Assembly (NCBI RefSeq): GCF_927798095.1
Contig: NZ_CAKMMF010000014.1
Span: 1 to 64,000, forward strand
Reading direction: 5' to 3'
Length of the DNA stretch: 64,000 bases
Source: Paenibacillus plantiphilus
GTDB taxonomy: Bacteria; Bacillota; Bacilli; Paenibacillales; Paenibacillaceae
Of this stretch, positions 1 to 8,914 are shown one piece after another. The notes under the pieces were generated by a model. That model was given only the letters and a program-made list of their open reading frames with translations. It was not told the DNA's origin and searched no databases. Positions within the stretch are counted from its first letter, which is position 1; the number at the start of each line of letters is the position of its first letter. The position numbers and the translations under genes are program-made.

Positions 1-479
1 ACTAAAAGAGATTTATTTTTGTTGATTTTTTTAAAAAACTAAATATTTATTTTTTATATGATTTACAATATTCAGATTACCATATTTAACATTCAATTAC
101 AACATTTGAATAAAAGGTGGTAGAAAAGGAATTTGATATATGGAGTTATACTCCTGACTTTTCGATTGAGTTCTTATACAAAAATATTCTCTCGGCTCAC
201 TTTTTCACTCGATAGCGACTCCCCAACCACTATGAAAAGGGGAATTATAAACATAAATATAAATTATTTTGATATCTTTCAGAAATCAGTCTTTTTGATC
301 ATGCCTGAATCCGTGATGGTCTAGCATCCTTGATTTCCAGCCTATCTATTTAATGGGCAATATGCATTGAAGATTCGGCTTTTTAATTATTTCAATTGTC
401 TCTTTCCATTTGATTGCTAATAATCGGGTCAACCGATTGCATAGCAAACAACCCCTGCTGTTTTTGATCTTGACAGGGG
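1..479. other. AT-rich stretch without a gene
   Basis: No reading frame here has a convincing ribosome binding site or recognisable product. The stretch is AT-rich compared with the rest of the window and adjoins transposase debris, so it is most simply decayed intergenic DNA. Confidence 0.5.
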
Positions 480-1441
480 GTATCTGGTGAGTTCATGCGA
501 ATTGGCGCTCCATGCTAGACGAATGCAAGATAGATGCGCCGTGCAGTGTTAAACTATGGACTGTGCCATCCAAAATTAAAGATGAGGTCTGTCGTGCATG
601 GCGTTTGAATGACCGTGCAAATGCCACGGCGTTTTACGTTTCCGCGAACTTGCGTGTCGTCTACACGCAAGCTCTCCTGGCCCATAATCCGGAGCATATT
701 CTACGCAAATAGAGCGGCATGCAGAACAAGATTGCTCGTATCAAACGTCCCGGCAGGTAGACGTTCCAAGTCAAATCGGTCTTGAGTTCACTATGAAATT
801 GTTTGCTTGCATGATCGCGATACAACGTAATCACTCGCCATGGCGCACAAGTTAACGACGTCCAATAGACACCGACTTCAATCTCTGGAAACAAGAGCAG
901 TTGGCCTTCACGATCAATGTTCCGTACGATGACATGGAACACTTGGCGCAGCGGACGGTCAATTCCTTTTTCAGGAAATTCAAGAGCCCCAACATACTCC
1001 GTCTTGCCTTCGCGCTGCTCACAGGCCATTCTTTTCTCTTCAGCGATGCGCAGCCATGTTTCTTTCGGCATAGCCGAGAGTTCCTTTATACGTTAAGGAA
1101 ACGCCCTCTTTTTTGGTGCCTAAGTTGTAAAATGGAGAGACATCAATGTCAAGAGAGATAACAACTTGTTCACCGGATTCGTGTCCCGTGACGGGAGCCT
1201 TTACCTTTCGAATAAGGTCAGCAGATTTCTGAAGCAAGGTCTCACTCCAATTGCAATCGATCGTTTGGACAGCTGCAGTAGGGCTGGAGGGCACTTTTCG
1301 CAGTCCCAAGCAAGTCTGAAACACCGGATTCTTCCAAAATAGTTCAATATGATCGAAGTCGCTTTTACCTTGGCAGAGCAGTCCAAGATAGCTTTTTATT
1401 TCATCATCGTTGCTATGAAGAGGGTGCTCCATTCCTTTCAC
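480..1441 (-). pseudogene. decayed IS1380-like transposase
   Basis: Two overlapping minus-strand frames together resemble one IS1380-family (DDE group 1) transposase. The upstream frame (1441 to 1040) contains SYLGLLCQGKSDFDHIE, VPSSPT and the DDE-region stretch LDIDVSPF followed by KKEGVSLTYKG. The next frame (1071 to 661) continues with YRDHASKQFHSELKTDL, typical of the C-terminal half. Family-like residues (LRIMGQ, KRRG, TVIQ) can be followed in another frame to about 500. The shifts between frames and the missing N-terminal start show that it is not a functional gene. No terminal inverted repeats were identified, so the element boundaries are approximate. Confidence 0.75.
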
Positions 1442-1829
1442 GACAGATCGTTGAGGCGTTGTGGCAACTGTGTATGGGTAAGCAAGTCGCCGACTGAAAC
1501 CAGGCCTGCATGCGTAGTTAACAAAAATTACTTATATTAGGTTAATTAGAATTTCATATTCAACACCTCACAGGTGAAAGTAGAAATAGGGCATTATCTT
1601 TTAAAATTTACCATCCGAGATGCAATTCCCTTTGATTTCCTTACTTAATAAAGAGCATTATCACGGATTCAGGCCATAGAAAGGTAATCGCCTTTCTTCT
1701 TGAAGAAGGAGAAATACTGAACTACCTGAAGCAATCCCATACAAAAGAGGTTCAATCTAAAAATCAGTGCTTGACTGTTAGCCAGGCATCCGATTGCGGT
1801 TACACTCGATAAGAAACATTATAGCGACT
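1442..1829. other. intergenic remnant between two transposase relics
   Basis: No gene is supported here. Upstream residues of the IS1380-like relic (GDLLTHTQLPQRL in another minus frame) reach to about 1490. A short inverted repeat around 1693-1712 (ccttt/aaagg-like arms) is the only other structure seen. Confidence 0.4.
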
Positions 1830-2378
1830 GCGGTTTAGCGTGAATGTAACGACGGCGCTGAAAGGCTTTAATGCGATTATGGCGGTCTTCTACGGTCGCG
1901 TTCATTCCATCGGCATTGATGGTAGTTCACAATTCCATCCTTCCAATTCCATATCGTTTTCAGAGTGCTTCGAACGGCAGGATGACCGATTCGATGGCTC
2001 TGCCCAAAACACCTCTCAAATCCCTGTTGGCAATGAAATAGTTGGGCGAGCAGTCATACCATGCCGTAAATGCTCTTTCCATTCCTATACGCTGCGAAGC
2101 AGCGGGGGTATAGTTCAGCAGCAATTCCAACCATTTTCTACTTTCCTCACCCAAAGATTCCGCAGGCGGGTTCAGCAAGCGATGGTTGGCCTTTAAATGC
2201 GCTTTCGCCCGCGGAGATAAAGTGTTCTGCACGGATTTCCGTACTTCCGTACACTTTCGATCACATAACCGTGAACATTAAATCGATCTGCGATGCGGAA
2301 CGCATGTTGAAAACATTCACTAATCCAAGTATGGTAAACTTGCGCTAAACCCATGACCATCGCTTTGGGATAAGGCAA
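1830..2378 (-). pseudogene. decayed ISL3-family transposase (C-terminal half)
   Basis: Minus-strand frames carry the ISL3 transposase pattern in pieces. ADRFNVHGYVIESVRK lies near 2270-2290. SPRAKAHLKANHRLLNPP and AFTAWYDCSPNYF lie between 2232 and 2010. A shifted frame near 1830-1960 holds IVNYHQCRW, then a degenerate VEGRNNRIKAFQRR equivalent. These are the conserved central and C-terminal blocks of ISL3-family DDE transposases. At least two frame changes and loss of the N-terminal zinc-binding half make it a relic. Terminal repeats were not found. Confidence 0.75.
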
Positions 2379-2606
2379 GTGGAAGTCTCGGTACCCTTAG
2401 GTATACCTCCGCAAGTCTTCAGCTTGAGACCGGACAGCAGGTCCAGCATGTACTTTATCTTCTATTTCTCGGAGCCGCTTGATAATTAACATCTGCATAG
2501 AAGAAGGGCTATTCCGCAGGTAGAAGGAGCATCCACCTTATAGAACAGCCCATAGCTATCTAGTAAATAATCTATTGCTGCATTTTATAGCCTCGCTTTG
2601 CTGCTG

Positions 2607-3104
2607 CTAGCGATTGTCGATCTTCTCCGGGTACAGGTCATGATTCATGAGACGATATGCCGCCATTTCCTCGTATTTGGTCCCTGGGCTACCCCAGTTG
2701 CAATAAGGATCGATGGAAATCCCTCCGCGCGGCGTGAATTTCCCCCATACCTCGATATAACGAGGCTCCATTAACGCAATCAGATCATTCATAATAATGT
2801 TCATGCAGTCCTCATGGAAGTCTCCGTGGTTGCGGAAGCTGAACAGGTACAGCTTAAGCGACTTGCTCTCCACCATTCGCACATCCGGAATATACGATAT
2901 ATAAATTGTTGCAAAATCCGGCTGCCCCGTAATCGGACATAAGCTGGTAAACTCCGGACAGTTGAACTTGACGAAATAATCCCGATTCGGATGCTTGTTG
3001 TCGAACGCTTCCAGAATGGACGGACTGTATTGGAACAAATAGGCGGTGCCTTGATTGCCCAGATGTGTAATTCCATTGAGCTCTTCCTCTTGTCTTCCTG
3101 ACAT
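2607..3104 (-). CDS. queF: NADPH-dependent 7-cyano-7-deazaguanine reductase QueF
   Basis: QueF reduces preQ0 to preQ1 in queuosine biosynthesis, in the cytoplasm. The 165-residue product matches the usual short, unimodular Bacillus-type enzyme length. CPITGQPD near residues 56-63 holds the catalytic cysteine, which forms the thioimide, and the general-acid aspartate. The NADPH/substrate motif ESKSLKLY follows about 35 residues later, and FHEDC further on. I chose the ATG at 3104 because GGAGGGGG lies about 10 nt upstream; the frame continues upstream without a better start. The gene stands alone, divergent from the CBM21 protein gene, and no other queuosine genes are in the window. I could not recognise a preQ1 riboswitch upstream. 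Confidence 0.95.
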   Translation of the reverse strand: MSGRQEEELNGITHLGNQGTAYLFQYSPSILEAFDNKHPNRDYFVKFNCPEFTSLCPITGQPDFATIYISYIPDVRMVESKSLKLYLFSFRNHGDFHEDCMNIIMNDLIALMEPRYIEVWGKFTPRGGISIDPYCNWGSPGTKYEEMAAYRLMNHDLYPEKIDNR

Positions 3105-3474
3105 ATGCGCATTTCCCCCTCCATAGAATCGCCCGTAGTATACCATGATTAAGAGCAGCGGTCTAACGGTTTCATCACAATTGCAACAACTTGGAAAGTC
3201 ATGCGACAGAAATCGACACCCTCTCAACTGCTATGCGTTGATGTCCCGTATCATTTCTGGAGCATTGCCAGTGAGATACAAGTGAAACACCCGTGCATCT
3301 AATGTTTTTTATCACGTACCACAATTGCTAATGAGTTCTCGCCAGCAGAAAATAGGTAATAATTCCTAAAAGAATATATCCTTTCCATCCAATAGATGAG
3401 ACTTGCTATCTATATGCATAATTTACAATAATATGTAATATAGAGTTGTAATACAAAAAAAGGAGGAATTTGTT
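3105..3474. promoter_or_regulatory. divergent intergenic region between queF and the CBM21 gene
   Basis: No gene is seen. Both flanking genes are transcribed outward, so their promoters must lie here. The 100 nt before 3475 are AT-rich (ttgcta near 3408, then taatat-like hexamers near 3430-3440), compatible with a sigma-A promoter, but spacing is not decisive. Confidence 0.4.
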
Positions 3475-4227
3475 ATGAGTTTGATGAAAAAAGCTTCTGC
3501 AACAATGCTCGTATTTGCACTTGTATTGTCATTTGGATTCTCTTCCATCGTCTCAGCTACTGCTCCCGAAGTTAAATTGTACGATGCAAGCTATTACGTA
3601 TCAGGCAGCCATAGCGCAAGATCATTTAGCGGCCAAATTGAGGTTGAGAATTTAGGATACAGTAAAGTAGTTACCGTCCATTATACGCCAGATGGCGGCA
3701 CTACCTGGCAAACATTAAACGCCAGCTACAGCCATGCATCAGATATTAACCACGAAATATGGGAGTTCTCCACTTATGCCCATGATTATTCGCTCGAAAC
3801 CCCTAGATTAGGAAACGTAGTTAGCTTCTACATTGAATATGAAGTAAATGGTCAAACCTATTGGGACACCAATGGTGGAAGCAATTACACAGTCTCCACA
3901 ATAACGTCTCACTTTGAGTTAGGTGTACCTGCCGTTATTAGCTGGTACAGGGGTTTGTACAGCACAGGATTCTCAGGCGATATCGTTCTCAAAAATCTCG
4001 CCTACGCAAAGTCCGTCAATATTATTTATACAACGGACAATTGGACAACGACTCAAACGTTGTCTGCCTCATATGACTCTTCCATTGGGAACAACCTCGA
4101 ATTATGGAAGTTCAACACGAGCGTTAGCCCCAGCGTAACTCAAATCTCATTCTATATCTCTTATACAGTAGGCGGAGTAACCTATTATGATAATAACTTC
4201 AACAGTAATTATACCGTCATCAAATAA
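3475..4227 (+). CDS. secreted protein with two CBM21-type carbohydrate-binding domains
   Basis: The 250-residue product has a classical Sec signal peptide (MKKAS start region, hydrophobic core, VSATA cleavage region near residue 30). Two homologous domains of about 100 residues follow, roughly 32-135 and 143-250. Each shows the starch-binding CBM21 pattern: FSG-x-(I/V)-x-(V/L)-(E/K)NL, then a Trp in the GGTTWQT or DNWTTTQT turn, and an end motif of the type YW/YYDxNxxSNYTV. There is no catalytic domain, so it probably binds an alpha-glucan outside the cell. AAAGGAGG sits a few bases before the ATG, and a strong terminator follows 21 nt after the stop, so it is monocistronic. The CBM21 call rests on motif pattern only. 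Confidence 0.8.
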   Translation: MSLMKKASATMLVFALVLSFGFSSIVSATAPEVKLYDASYYVSGSHSARSFSGQIEVENLGYSKVVTVHYTPDGGTTWQTLNASYSHASDINHEIWEFSTYAHDYSLETPRLGNVVSFYIEYEVNGQTYWDTNGGSNYTVSTITSHFELGVPAVISWYRGLYSTGFSGDIVLKNLAYAKSVNIIYTTDNWTTTQTLSASYDSSIGNNLELWKFNTSVSPSVTQISFYISYTVGGVTYYDNNFNSNYTVIK

Positions 4228-4248
4228 TAATTCTGCTGTAATTTCACA

Positions 4249-4288
4249 AGAAAACCTGCCGAGTTGCGACTAACTTGGCAGGTTTTCT
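4249..4288 (+). terminator. rho-independent terminator of the CBM21 gene
   Basis: A perfect 12-bp stem (AGAAAACCTGCC with GGCAGGTTTTCT) encloses a 16-nt loop directly after the CBM21 gene. The A-rich and T-rich arms would let it work in both directions, so it may also end transcription of the leftward gene at 4337. Confidence 0.85.
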
Positions 4289-4336
4289 ATCCTTTGGAAG
4301 AGTATTATCGTCCAGGTATGCAGTATGAGTCGATAA

Positions 4337-4765
4337 CTATGCTTTTTCGACTTTGAAGGTGAATTTCCAATGAGCTGTTTTACCGGAATAGCGCCCTCTA
4401 TTCTCTACTACCTTTACCTTTAGCTCATATTTTTTTGCTCCGGAAATAGAAGAAGCTTTGATCGACTTCTCTGATTTCCCAACATCCGGTATCTTATCTT
4501 GCTCTTCTGCTACTGCTTTAAGTTTAAGCGTCCCCCCTGCTTTCAATGTGAATTTCTCACTGTCTCCATCTTCCAATATTTTGCCGTTGACGGTTGCCTC
4601 TGTAGCCCATTCATTGCCTACATGATTGTTCTCTACTAGCTCTACACTTACTAGCGTTACCTTGACCTTCACATCACTCGACTTTTTCGCAGCAAAGGCA
4701 GGCTGACATGAAATCGCGATAATAAGAAGCATGCTCATCCACACTCGTATTACACGATGACGCAT
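4337..4765 (-). CDS. small secreted protein of unknown function
   Basis: The product is about 142 residues with a Sec signal peptide (MRHRVIRVW, hydrophobic MLLIIAIS, cleavage near PAFA-A). The mature part is lysine-rich and beta-strand-like (KVKVTLVSVEL near the start, WKFTFKVEKA at the end), suggesting a small beta-sandwich domain. The ATG at 4765 is preferred because AGGAGTG lies 5-6 nt upstream; a TTG 18 nt earlier lacks this spacing. It is followed leftward by the CBM21 terminator. The upstream neighbour is another exported protein gene (4813-5283) in the same direction, 47 nt away, so the two may be cotranscribed. I do not recognise a family. Confidence 0.7.
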   Translation of the reverse strand: MRHRVIRVWMSMLLIIAISCQPAFAAKKSSDVKVKVTLVSVELVENNHVGNEWATEATVNGKILEDGDSEKFTLKAGGTLKLKAVAEEQDKIPDVGKSEKSIKASSISGAKKYELKVKVVENRGRYSGKTAHWKFTFKVEKA

Positions 4766-4812
4766 ATTATCACTCCTATTCAAAACACGTTTGTTAGTTG
4801 CTGCAAAGCTAG

Positions 4813-5283
4813 TTACTGCTCTTCAACCCCGATCACCGTAACCGTATTGCTCTTCTTATCCCATTCAATAGCGAGCTTATAATAATCAGCGACCGCCTTC
4901 AGCGGAATATACATTTTCCCTTCGACCAGAACAATCTTGGAGCCCAGCTCGACCTTCTCGCCTTGGGCAATGAAATATGTCTCGCCTGACTGGAATTTCA
5001 AATGATTGCTCTCATCCCCAAGATCGGGGAATATCGAGAGCGTTTTCGTCCCTGGCTCCCAGCTAACACCTTTGGAATTCACTAGAAACGGCAGACAGTT
5101 CAACAGCCCGATCAAATCGACATGCGCGCGATTATTGATCATCTTGCCGACAGATGTTCGATCCCCAAGAACAGAAGAATGAATCGTTAGTTCGTTCTTC
5201 ACCACAGCGCCTGCATGCGCTGCACTACTAAATGCAAAACATAGAATGGCAGCCAACTGCAGCGATAGTATGATCCTTCTCAT
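4813..5283 (-). CDS. secreted copper-amine-oxidase N-terminal-like (stalk) domain protein
   Basis: The roughly 156-residue exported protein has an N-terminal signal (MRRIILSL, hydrophobic, AAHA-GA cleavage region). The C-terminal end contains the beta-alpha repeat typical of Bacillales 'copper amine oxidase N-terminal' stalk domains: MYIPLKAVADYY, then EWDKKSNTVTV. These domains in Paenibacillus are non-enzymatic wall or stalk modules. The start at 5283 is supported by AAGGTGAG about 11 nt upstream; GTG and TTG codons just before it are alternatives. A short out-of-context copy of its C-terminal end occurs near 35.9 kb, so this family has been duplicated in the genome. Confidence 0.7.
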   Translation of the reverse strand: MRRIILSLQLAAILCFAFSSAAHAGAVVKNELTIHSSVLGDRTSVGKMINNRAHVDLIGLLNCLPFLVNSKGVSWEPGTKTLSIFPDLGDESNHLKFQSGETYFIAQGEKVELGSKIVLVEGKMYIPLKAVADYYKLAIEWDKKSNTVTVIGVEEQ

Positions 5284-5384
5284 TGTCAAAGCTCTCACCT
5301 TTCGAAAAGATTTAGATTCAAAACAAGTCACACATTTATAAACTCCTTATATTGTAAAAAGGTTGCACTGGTTATTTTTTTGAA

Positions 5385-6182
5385 GTTGTTCGCTATTTCT
5401 CGAACGGCTTGACATACTCATCGAGCAATTGCTCTTTCATACTGCCAAGAAGCGCATTCACGCCTTGTTCCTTGATCAGATCTGCCAGCTCTATCATCTG
5501 CGGAATCATATCAAACATCGACCACAATGACGTACTATACTGACGCCTTCATCTATCAATTGATTGATGATTCCTTCTCCTACAGCCGCGACCATCTTCC
5601 AAGTCGCAAGTTTCTTGATCGTAAAGTTATCCTTAATTCTCTTCTTCGTTGTACTTAGGTTCGCATACGTAATCCAGTCATCCGTTATGATTGCATTCAA
5701 ATTAGTGTGAAGCCCTTCCCTTGCTTTGCTTTCTGTCCAGCTAGGTCAAGAATGCCTTTGGGGTCTTGGGAAAATGCCGCCTGTTGAAACGTGTACGTCG
5801 CGACTAAGAATTTCAGGTTGTAGCTCCCTGTGATCTGGCCCTCGTAAATGCCGATCTCGTCCTTTAGATATTTTTGTATTGTGGTTATATTCGCTTGTTT
5901 CGTTTGTTTGTTCGCATAATTCATGTAGTCATATATCTTATCAAGTTCGGTCGGCACGTATTCCTCATTACGAACGAACATGATATGTGAAGTACTGTGC
6001 AAGAGCTTTCCGTATTTCTCTAATTTTGTTCTTCTAATCATTCTTTGTTCGCTTGTAGATAATTCTTTGATATGCGCTCTTAATGGCTTAATGCCGGAGA
6101 AATTCATGTCTACAGCTGAAATCTCATCCTGAAGCTTGCCGTCTTGTTTCGCAACATGTTGTACACATACTAGTCTTTTCAA
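5385..6182 (-). pseudogene. orphan toxin cassette 3: pre-Hint arm only, frameshifted
   Basis: Frames 6182-5697 and 5700-5506, then a third frame down to about 5385, together match the region before the Hint domain of the large toxin and of orphan cassette 1. Recognisable blocks are EIGIYEGQITGSYNLKFLV (peptidoglycan-binding-like), ITDDWITYAN, MVAAVGEGIINQL and LLDEYVKPFE. Compared with cassette 1 there is a one-base loss after KGFTLI (about 5697) and another after EGVSIV (about 5530). The homology stops at a run of seven T at 5385-5391. No Hint or toxin tip remains. It is best seen as a recombination arm left after loss of its tip, and it has no plausible promoter or start of its own. Confidence 0.8.
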
Positions 6183-6201
6183 GCGCTCGATTCATTCGGC
6201 A
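6183..6201 (-). repeat. toxin-cassette boundary repeat, copy 3
   Basis: The sequence gcgctcgattcattcggca is a diverged copy of the motif tgccgcccgattcattcggc found at 7973 and 10537. It sits between a cassette's terminator and the next cassette. The ends of the consensus (tgccg...cggca) are inverted repeats. Confidence 0.6.
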
Positions 6202-6219
6202 CTTGGTAGGTAAAAAAAA

Positions 6220-6245
6220 GACCTTGAGGATTGCCGCTCAAGGTC
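6220..6245 (-). terminator. terminator after immunity gene block 3
   Basis: GACCTTGAG pairs with CTCAAGGTC around a short gattgccg loop. On the minus strand it is followed by a run of eight T, a textbook rho-independent terminator. It shares sequence with the terminators at 8016 and 10577. Confidence 0.85.
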
Positions 6246-6277
6246 AGTCAACATTATATATTATTGATAATGCTCAG

Positions 6278-6500
6278 TTATTCACTTTCAAATCCAATAA
6301 CAATCCATTCGTCCACGACATCCCAAAAGTTAATATTATATTCGGGTTGATCTTTTGCTGACCAGAGAGTCGCATTATCATTCTCACAATTACAATAATC
6401 AATTGCTACATGATCTCCCATTCCGTTACTGAAAAAGCCAAAGACTGTTTTTTAATCAATTTGAATAGGCTCTTGTAAATCCTCTAGAATACTCCCAGAG
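6278..6500 (-). pseudogene. SUKH (SMI1/KNR4)-like immunity gene remnant
   Basis: Read on the minus strand, this stretch encodes ILEDLQEPIQID, an in-frame TAA, then VFGFFSNGMGDHVAIDY, a short Cys/Asn-rich piece, and NFWDVVDEWIVIGFESE with a stop at 6278. The pattern (GMGDHVAID, then a Trp/acidic C-terminal end) is that of the C-terminal half of SUKH-superfamily proteins, a common immunity family in polymorphic toxin loci. The N-terminal half is absent and the stop codon interrupts the rest, so it is not functional. It lies directly behind the immunity gene at 6502-7020 and before the shared terminator. Confidence 0.65.
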
Positions 6501-6501
6501 A

Positions 6502-7020
6502 TTAATAATCAAAATATTTAACTATAGATAGTTTCATTTGGTTGATTCTTTTAATATCACTTGTATAATCCACATTCTCGATCAACTCATTTGCTTTTTC
6601 AAAAAAGAATAATGATCCCTCTATTAAACAATTAATAAACTCCTTCTCTGGAAGTACCCACTTATTTTCAGCTATTTGAAATTGAATTAATCCATTAGAT
6701 TTAGAAGTGAACGATAACTTAACAGGCATATCCGGGAAATAGCACTCTGACATTCCTTTTTGTAAATATTCACCTACCAAATTCAACATATAACTCCAAA
6801 GCTGATCAATTAAGTCCCAATATTTTATCCCCATGACTTCTTGACCGTAATACCTTATTTCTATAGCTCCTTCGATATAAAACGGATCTATAACTTGAAA
6901 CTTTTCATATATTTGCTCATTGTTTATTGGTATAAAGTACTTATTTGGATTCATCCGAATTTCTTCCCATTCTTTAGTCTTATAATCAGAATGAAGCAAA
7001 TAACTCATTATTTCGAACAT
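6502..7020 (-). CDS. candidate immunity protein 3 (unknown family)
   Basis: This 172-residue, acidic, soluble protein has no signal peptide or membrane segment. It follows a toxin tip (ends 7040) by 19 nt in the same direction, the standard position of an immunity gene. GAGAGGG lies 6-7 nt before the ATG at 7020. Visible features are an aromatic-rich first half (YFIPINNEQIYEKF, WDLIDQLWSYML) and a helical C-terminus. I do not recognise its family. The function is inferred from position only. Its reading frame is intact although the adjacent toxin is broken, as expected if selection keeps immunity after toxin loss. Confidence 0.6.
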   Translation of the reverse strand: MFEIMSYLLHSDYKTKEWEEIRMNPNKYFIPINNEQIYEKFQVIDPFYIEGAIEIRYYGQEVMGIKYWDLIDQLWSYMLNLVGEYLQKGMSECYFPDMPVKLSFTSKSNGLIQFQIAENKWVLPEKEFINCLIEGSLFFFEKANELIENVDYTSDIKRINQMKLSIVKYFDY

Positions 7021-7039
7021 TTATATCCCTCTCTTACTA

Positions 7040-7862
7040 TTAGGGTTTTGGATAAAATTGACCAATTCTTCCTTTATTGAACCCTAATACATAGTTTGAA
7101 CCACCATACGAACCTTCAATTTGATATGAATACTTTGTTCCTTTCTCAATAATTTTCCCCCTATTCTGCTTTAACACTTCTTCAATAGCTTTCGCAAGGT
7201 CATCAATGTTCATGGATTTATCAAAGAAACTCTGTGGAATTGCAGGATCTTTTGGCACTGTACCATTATAGTATTCTGGATGATGTCTCTCTAGCATATG
7301 CTTCATTCCAGATTTATCTAGTAAAATATTTTCATTACCAAATATCCATTTTTTTGATTCGAAACTCTTCAATGGTAATCTCATCAATCGTGTTACGATT
7401 TCCATCGCTTTGAAGTAGTACATCCCCGACTTCCAGATATTCTGCATCCACCCACTCTTTCCCTTCGACCCAGAATGGATGATTTCCTGTCGCCTCGATA
7501 GTTTGATCGCCGATACGAATCGAATAAATGGACTCCGATGTTTTCTGGAATAGCTGTACAACTTCTTTATAAGCTTGCTCCCCAGTCTCCTCATTCCTCG
7601 AAAGAACCTTGTCCCCGACCTCAATCTCCTCAATCGGTTTCTCCCCTTCGTCTGTCAGCACCTTCGTTCCTGCGGTGAAGCAGTTGCACGGAAGTGCATC
7701 CTTGTCCTTATACACATTTGGCGTCGTCTCGCCATTCTTCTTCATCTTATCTACTGCGCCTGTGATCATCTTCGGGATCTTCTTGCCTAGCTTGACTACA
7801 GCCGCAGCCACCGTCGCTACGGATAGGATCATTAATGCGGCTCTGTTAGGTTTCTTAGTCAT
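7040..7862 (-). pseudogene. orphan toxin cassette 2: truncated Hint plus out-of-frame toxin tip
   Basis: The frame 7862-7335 starts with a hydrophobic segment (MILSVATVAAAV) and a Hint domain: NCFTAGTKVLTDEGEKPIEE, VGDKVLSRNEETGEQAYKEV, GNHPFWVEGKEW. It stops after ITIEEF. The conserved Hint end (YNF...FHTYFVSDLG...WVHN) is missing. The toxin tip continues in another frame (7370-7040) with GMKHMLERHHPEYYNG, FFDKSMNIDDLAKAIEEVL and GFNKGRIGQFYPKP. This looks like a short C-terminal nuclease-type toxin module with a His-rich motif, but I cannot assign a family with certainty. A deletion removed the Hint C-terminus and put the tip out of frame, so the cassette cannot be expressed as one protein. 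It also lacks the pre-Hint arm present in cassettes 1 and 3. Confidence 0.75.
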
Positions 7863-7972
7863 CCGTTATTATTCCAACTAATGTTCAAGTTCAACACTTA
7901 ACGAGTACATGCGTAAATTATATTCTGCATAAATCAACATAGGTCTGTGAGAGTAAAAATAGTTTGGACTAT

Positions 7973-7992
7973 GCCGCCCGATTCACTCGGCA
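7973..7992 (-). repeat. toxin-cassette boundary repeat, copy 2
   Basis: The motif gccgcccgattcactcggca matches the copies at 10537 and 6183 with one or two differences. It lies between the cassette-2 Hint start and the terminator at 8016-8043, at the same relative place as the other copies. Confidence 0.65.
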
Positions 7993-8015
7993 CTGAGTAT
8001 AAGCAAATTAAGAAA

Positions 8016-8043
8016 GACCTTAAGGATTGCCGCCCTCAAGGTC
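8016..8043 (-). terminator. terminator after immunity gene 2
   Basis: GACCTTAAG pairs with CTCAAGGTC (one mismatch) around a gattgccgcc loop. On the minus strand it is followed by TTTCTTAATTTG. It is a related copy of the terminators at 6220 and 10577 and closes the cassette-1 toxin/immunity unit. Confidence 0.75.
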
Positions 8044-8201
8044 GAAACTAGGATTATTTGTTTAAATTCAGTAGCGAAGTATCTAAAAAATACTTTAGTT
8101 TATTGAAACTCATATTCCTTACTCCATAATTCTTACAACCTCAGGTACAGACTTCCAATGACGCATGCGTTAAACTCACTCCAATTCGGCAACTTAATGG
8201 G

Positions 8202-8894
8202 CTAGATTTGTGTAAATACGTAAACTTGCGGTTGCCCGTAGTGAGTACCGAAAAAATAAATATTATTTCCTAAAAAAAGTTCATAATAATTGTTATCAGA
8301 ATATTCTACTTCCTTATCAAACCCTAGTACTGCTTGACCAGGAGCTGACGGAATAATTTCAAACCGATATTCCTCTAGAAACTGCATTAAAAAGAACATC
8401 GGTGTACCGTCATCTAAAGTACTTGGGCTCTCATCTTCCAAGAACCAATTAGGACTTCCGCCTACCTTATTTTTCTTTAAATTAGGATCATCTATTTTTT
8501 TAAATAAAATTTTTCTATACTTAATTTTTTCTTGGTAATCATATCTCATCGATCCACTTGAAGTATCATAAATTATAGTTCTAAAATTAATTTGATAGTC
8601 ATCAAGAAATAGTTTAGGTATTACTGCATCTCTTAATTGACCTTCCAACATCTTCGGAATAAAGTATCCCTTTTTAGCACATGATGTGCATGAAAAAAAC
8701 ACCATAGTCTTACCTTCCCAAAAATGCTCATCTGGAAATGAAATTTGAAAGAAAAAGGTCTGTTGCGCACCACATAATAAGCAATTTGGAATTGCAACGT
8801 CCTCTGGCATAATTGGTAATCCCCCAATAAATGATTCTTCTCGATCCTGCGCCTGAGCACCGTCAGAAACTTCAATTTCATATGTTTTAATCAT
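8202..8894 (-). CDS. candidate immunity protein 2, DUF1963/YwqG-like
   Basis: This 230-residue cytoplasmic-type protein lies 20 nt downstream of the Hint-nuclease gene, with AGGAGG before its ATG. FIGGLPIMPED near residue 23 and KVGGSPNWF near residue 144 resemble the KxGGxPxW-type motifs of DUF1963 (YwqG) proteins, which occur as immunity proteins in polymorphic toxin systems. Two CxxC pairs (CLLCG near residue 38 and CTSC near residue 69) probably bind zinc. The fold assignment is from these short motifs. The immunity role is inferred from position next to a toxin tip, and the partner would be the DNA/RNA non-specific nuclease domain encoded at 8915-9850. Confidence 0.7.
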   Translation of the reverse strand: MIKTYEIEVSDGAQAQDREESFIGGLPIMPEDVAIPNCLLCGAQQTFFFQISFPDEHFWEGKTMVFFSCTSCAKKGYFIPKMLEGQLRDAVIPKLFLDDYQINFRTIIYDTSSGSMRYDYQEKIKYRKILFKKIDDPNLKKNKVGGSPNWFLEDESPSTLDDGTPMFFLMQFLEEYRFEIIPSAPGQAVLGFDKEVEYSDNNYYELFLGNNIYFFGTHYGQPQVYVFTQI

Positions 8895-8914
8895 GTAGGC
8901 AACCTCCTGAATAT

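Noticed and set aside
512-712. Plus-strand 66-codon frame
   Set aside because: It is opposite the C-terminal remnant of the IS1380-like transposase.
3105-3227. N-terminal extension of QueF and a preQ1 riboswitch upstream
   Set aside because: The ATG at 3104 has an excellent ribosome binding site and gives the normal length. An agagggtgt-like stretch near 3208 does not show the preQ1-I hairpin and A-rich tail consensus.
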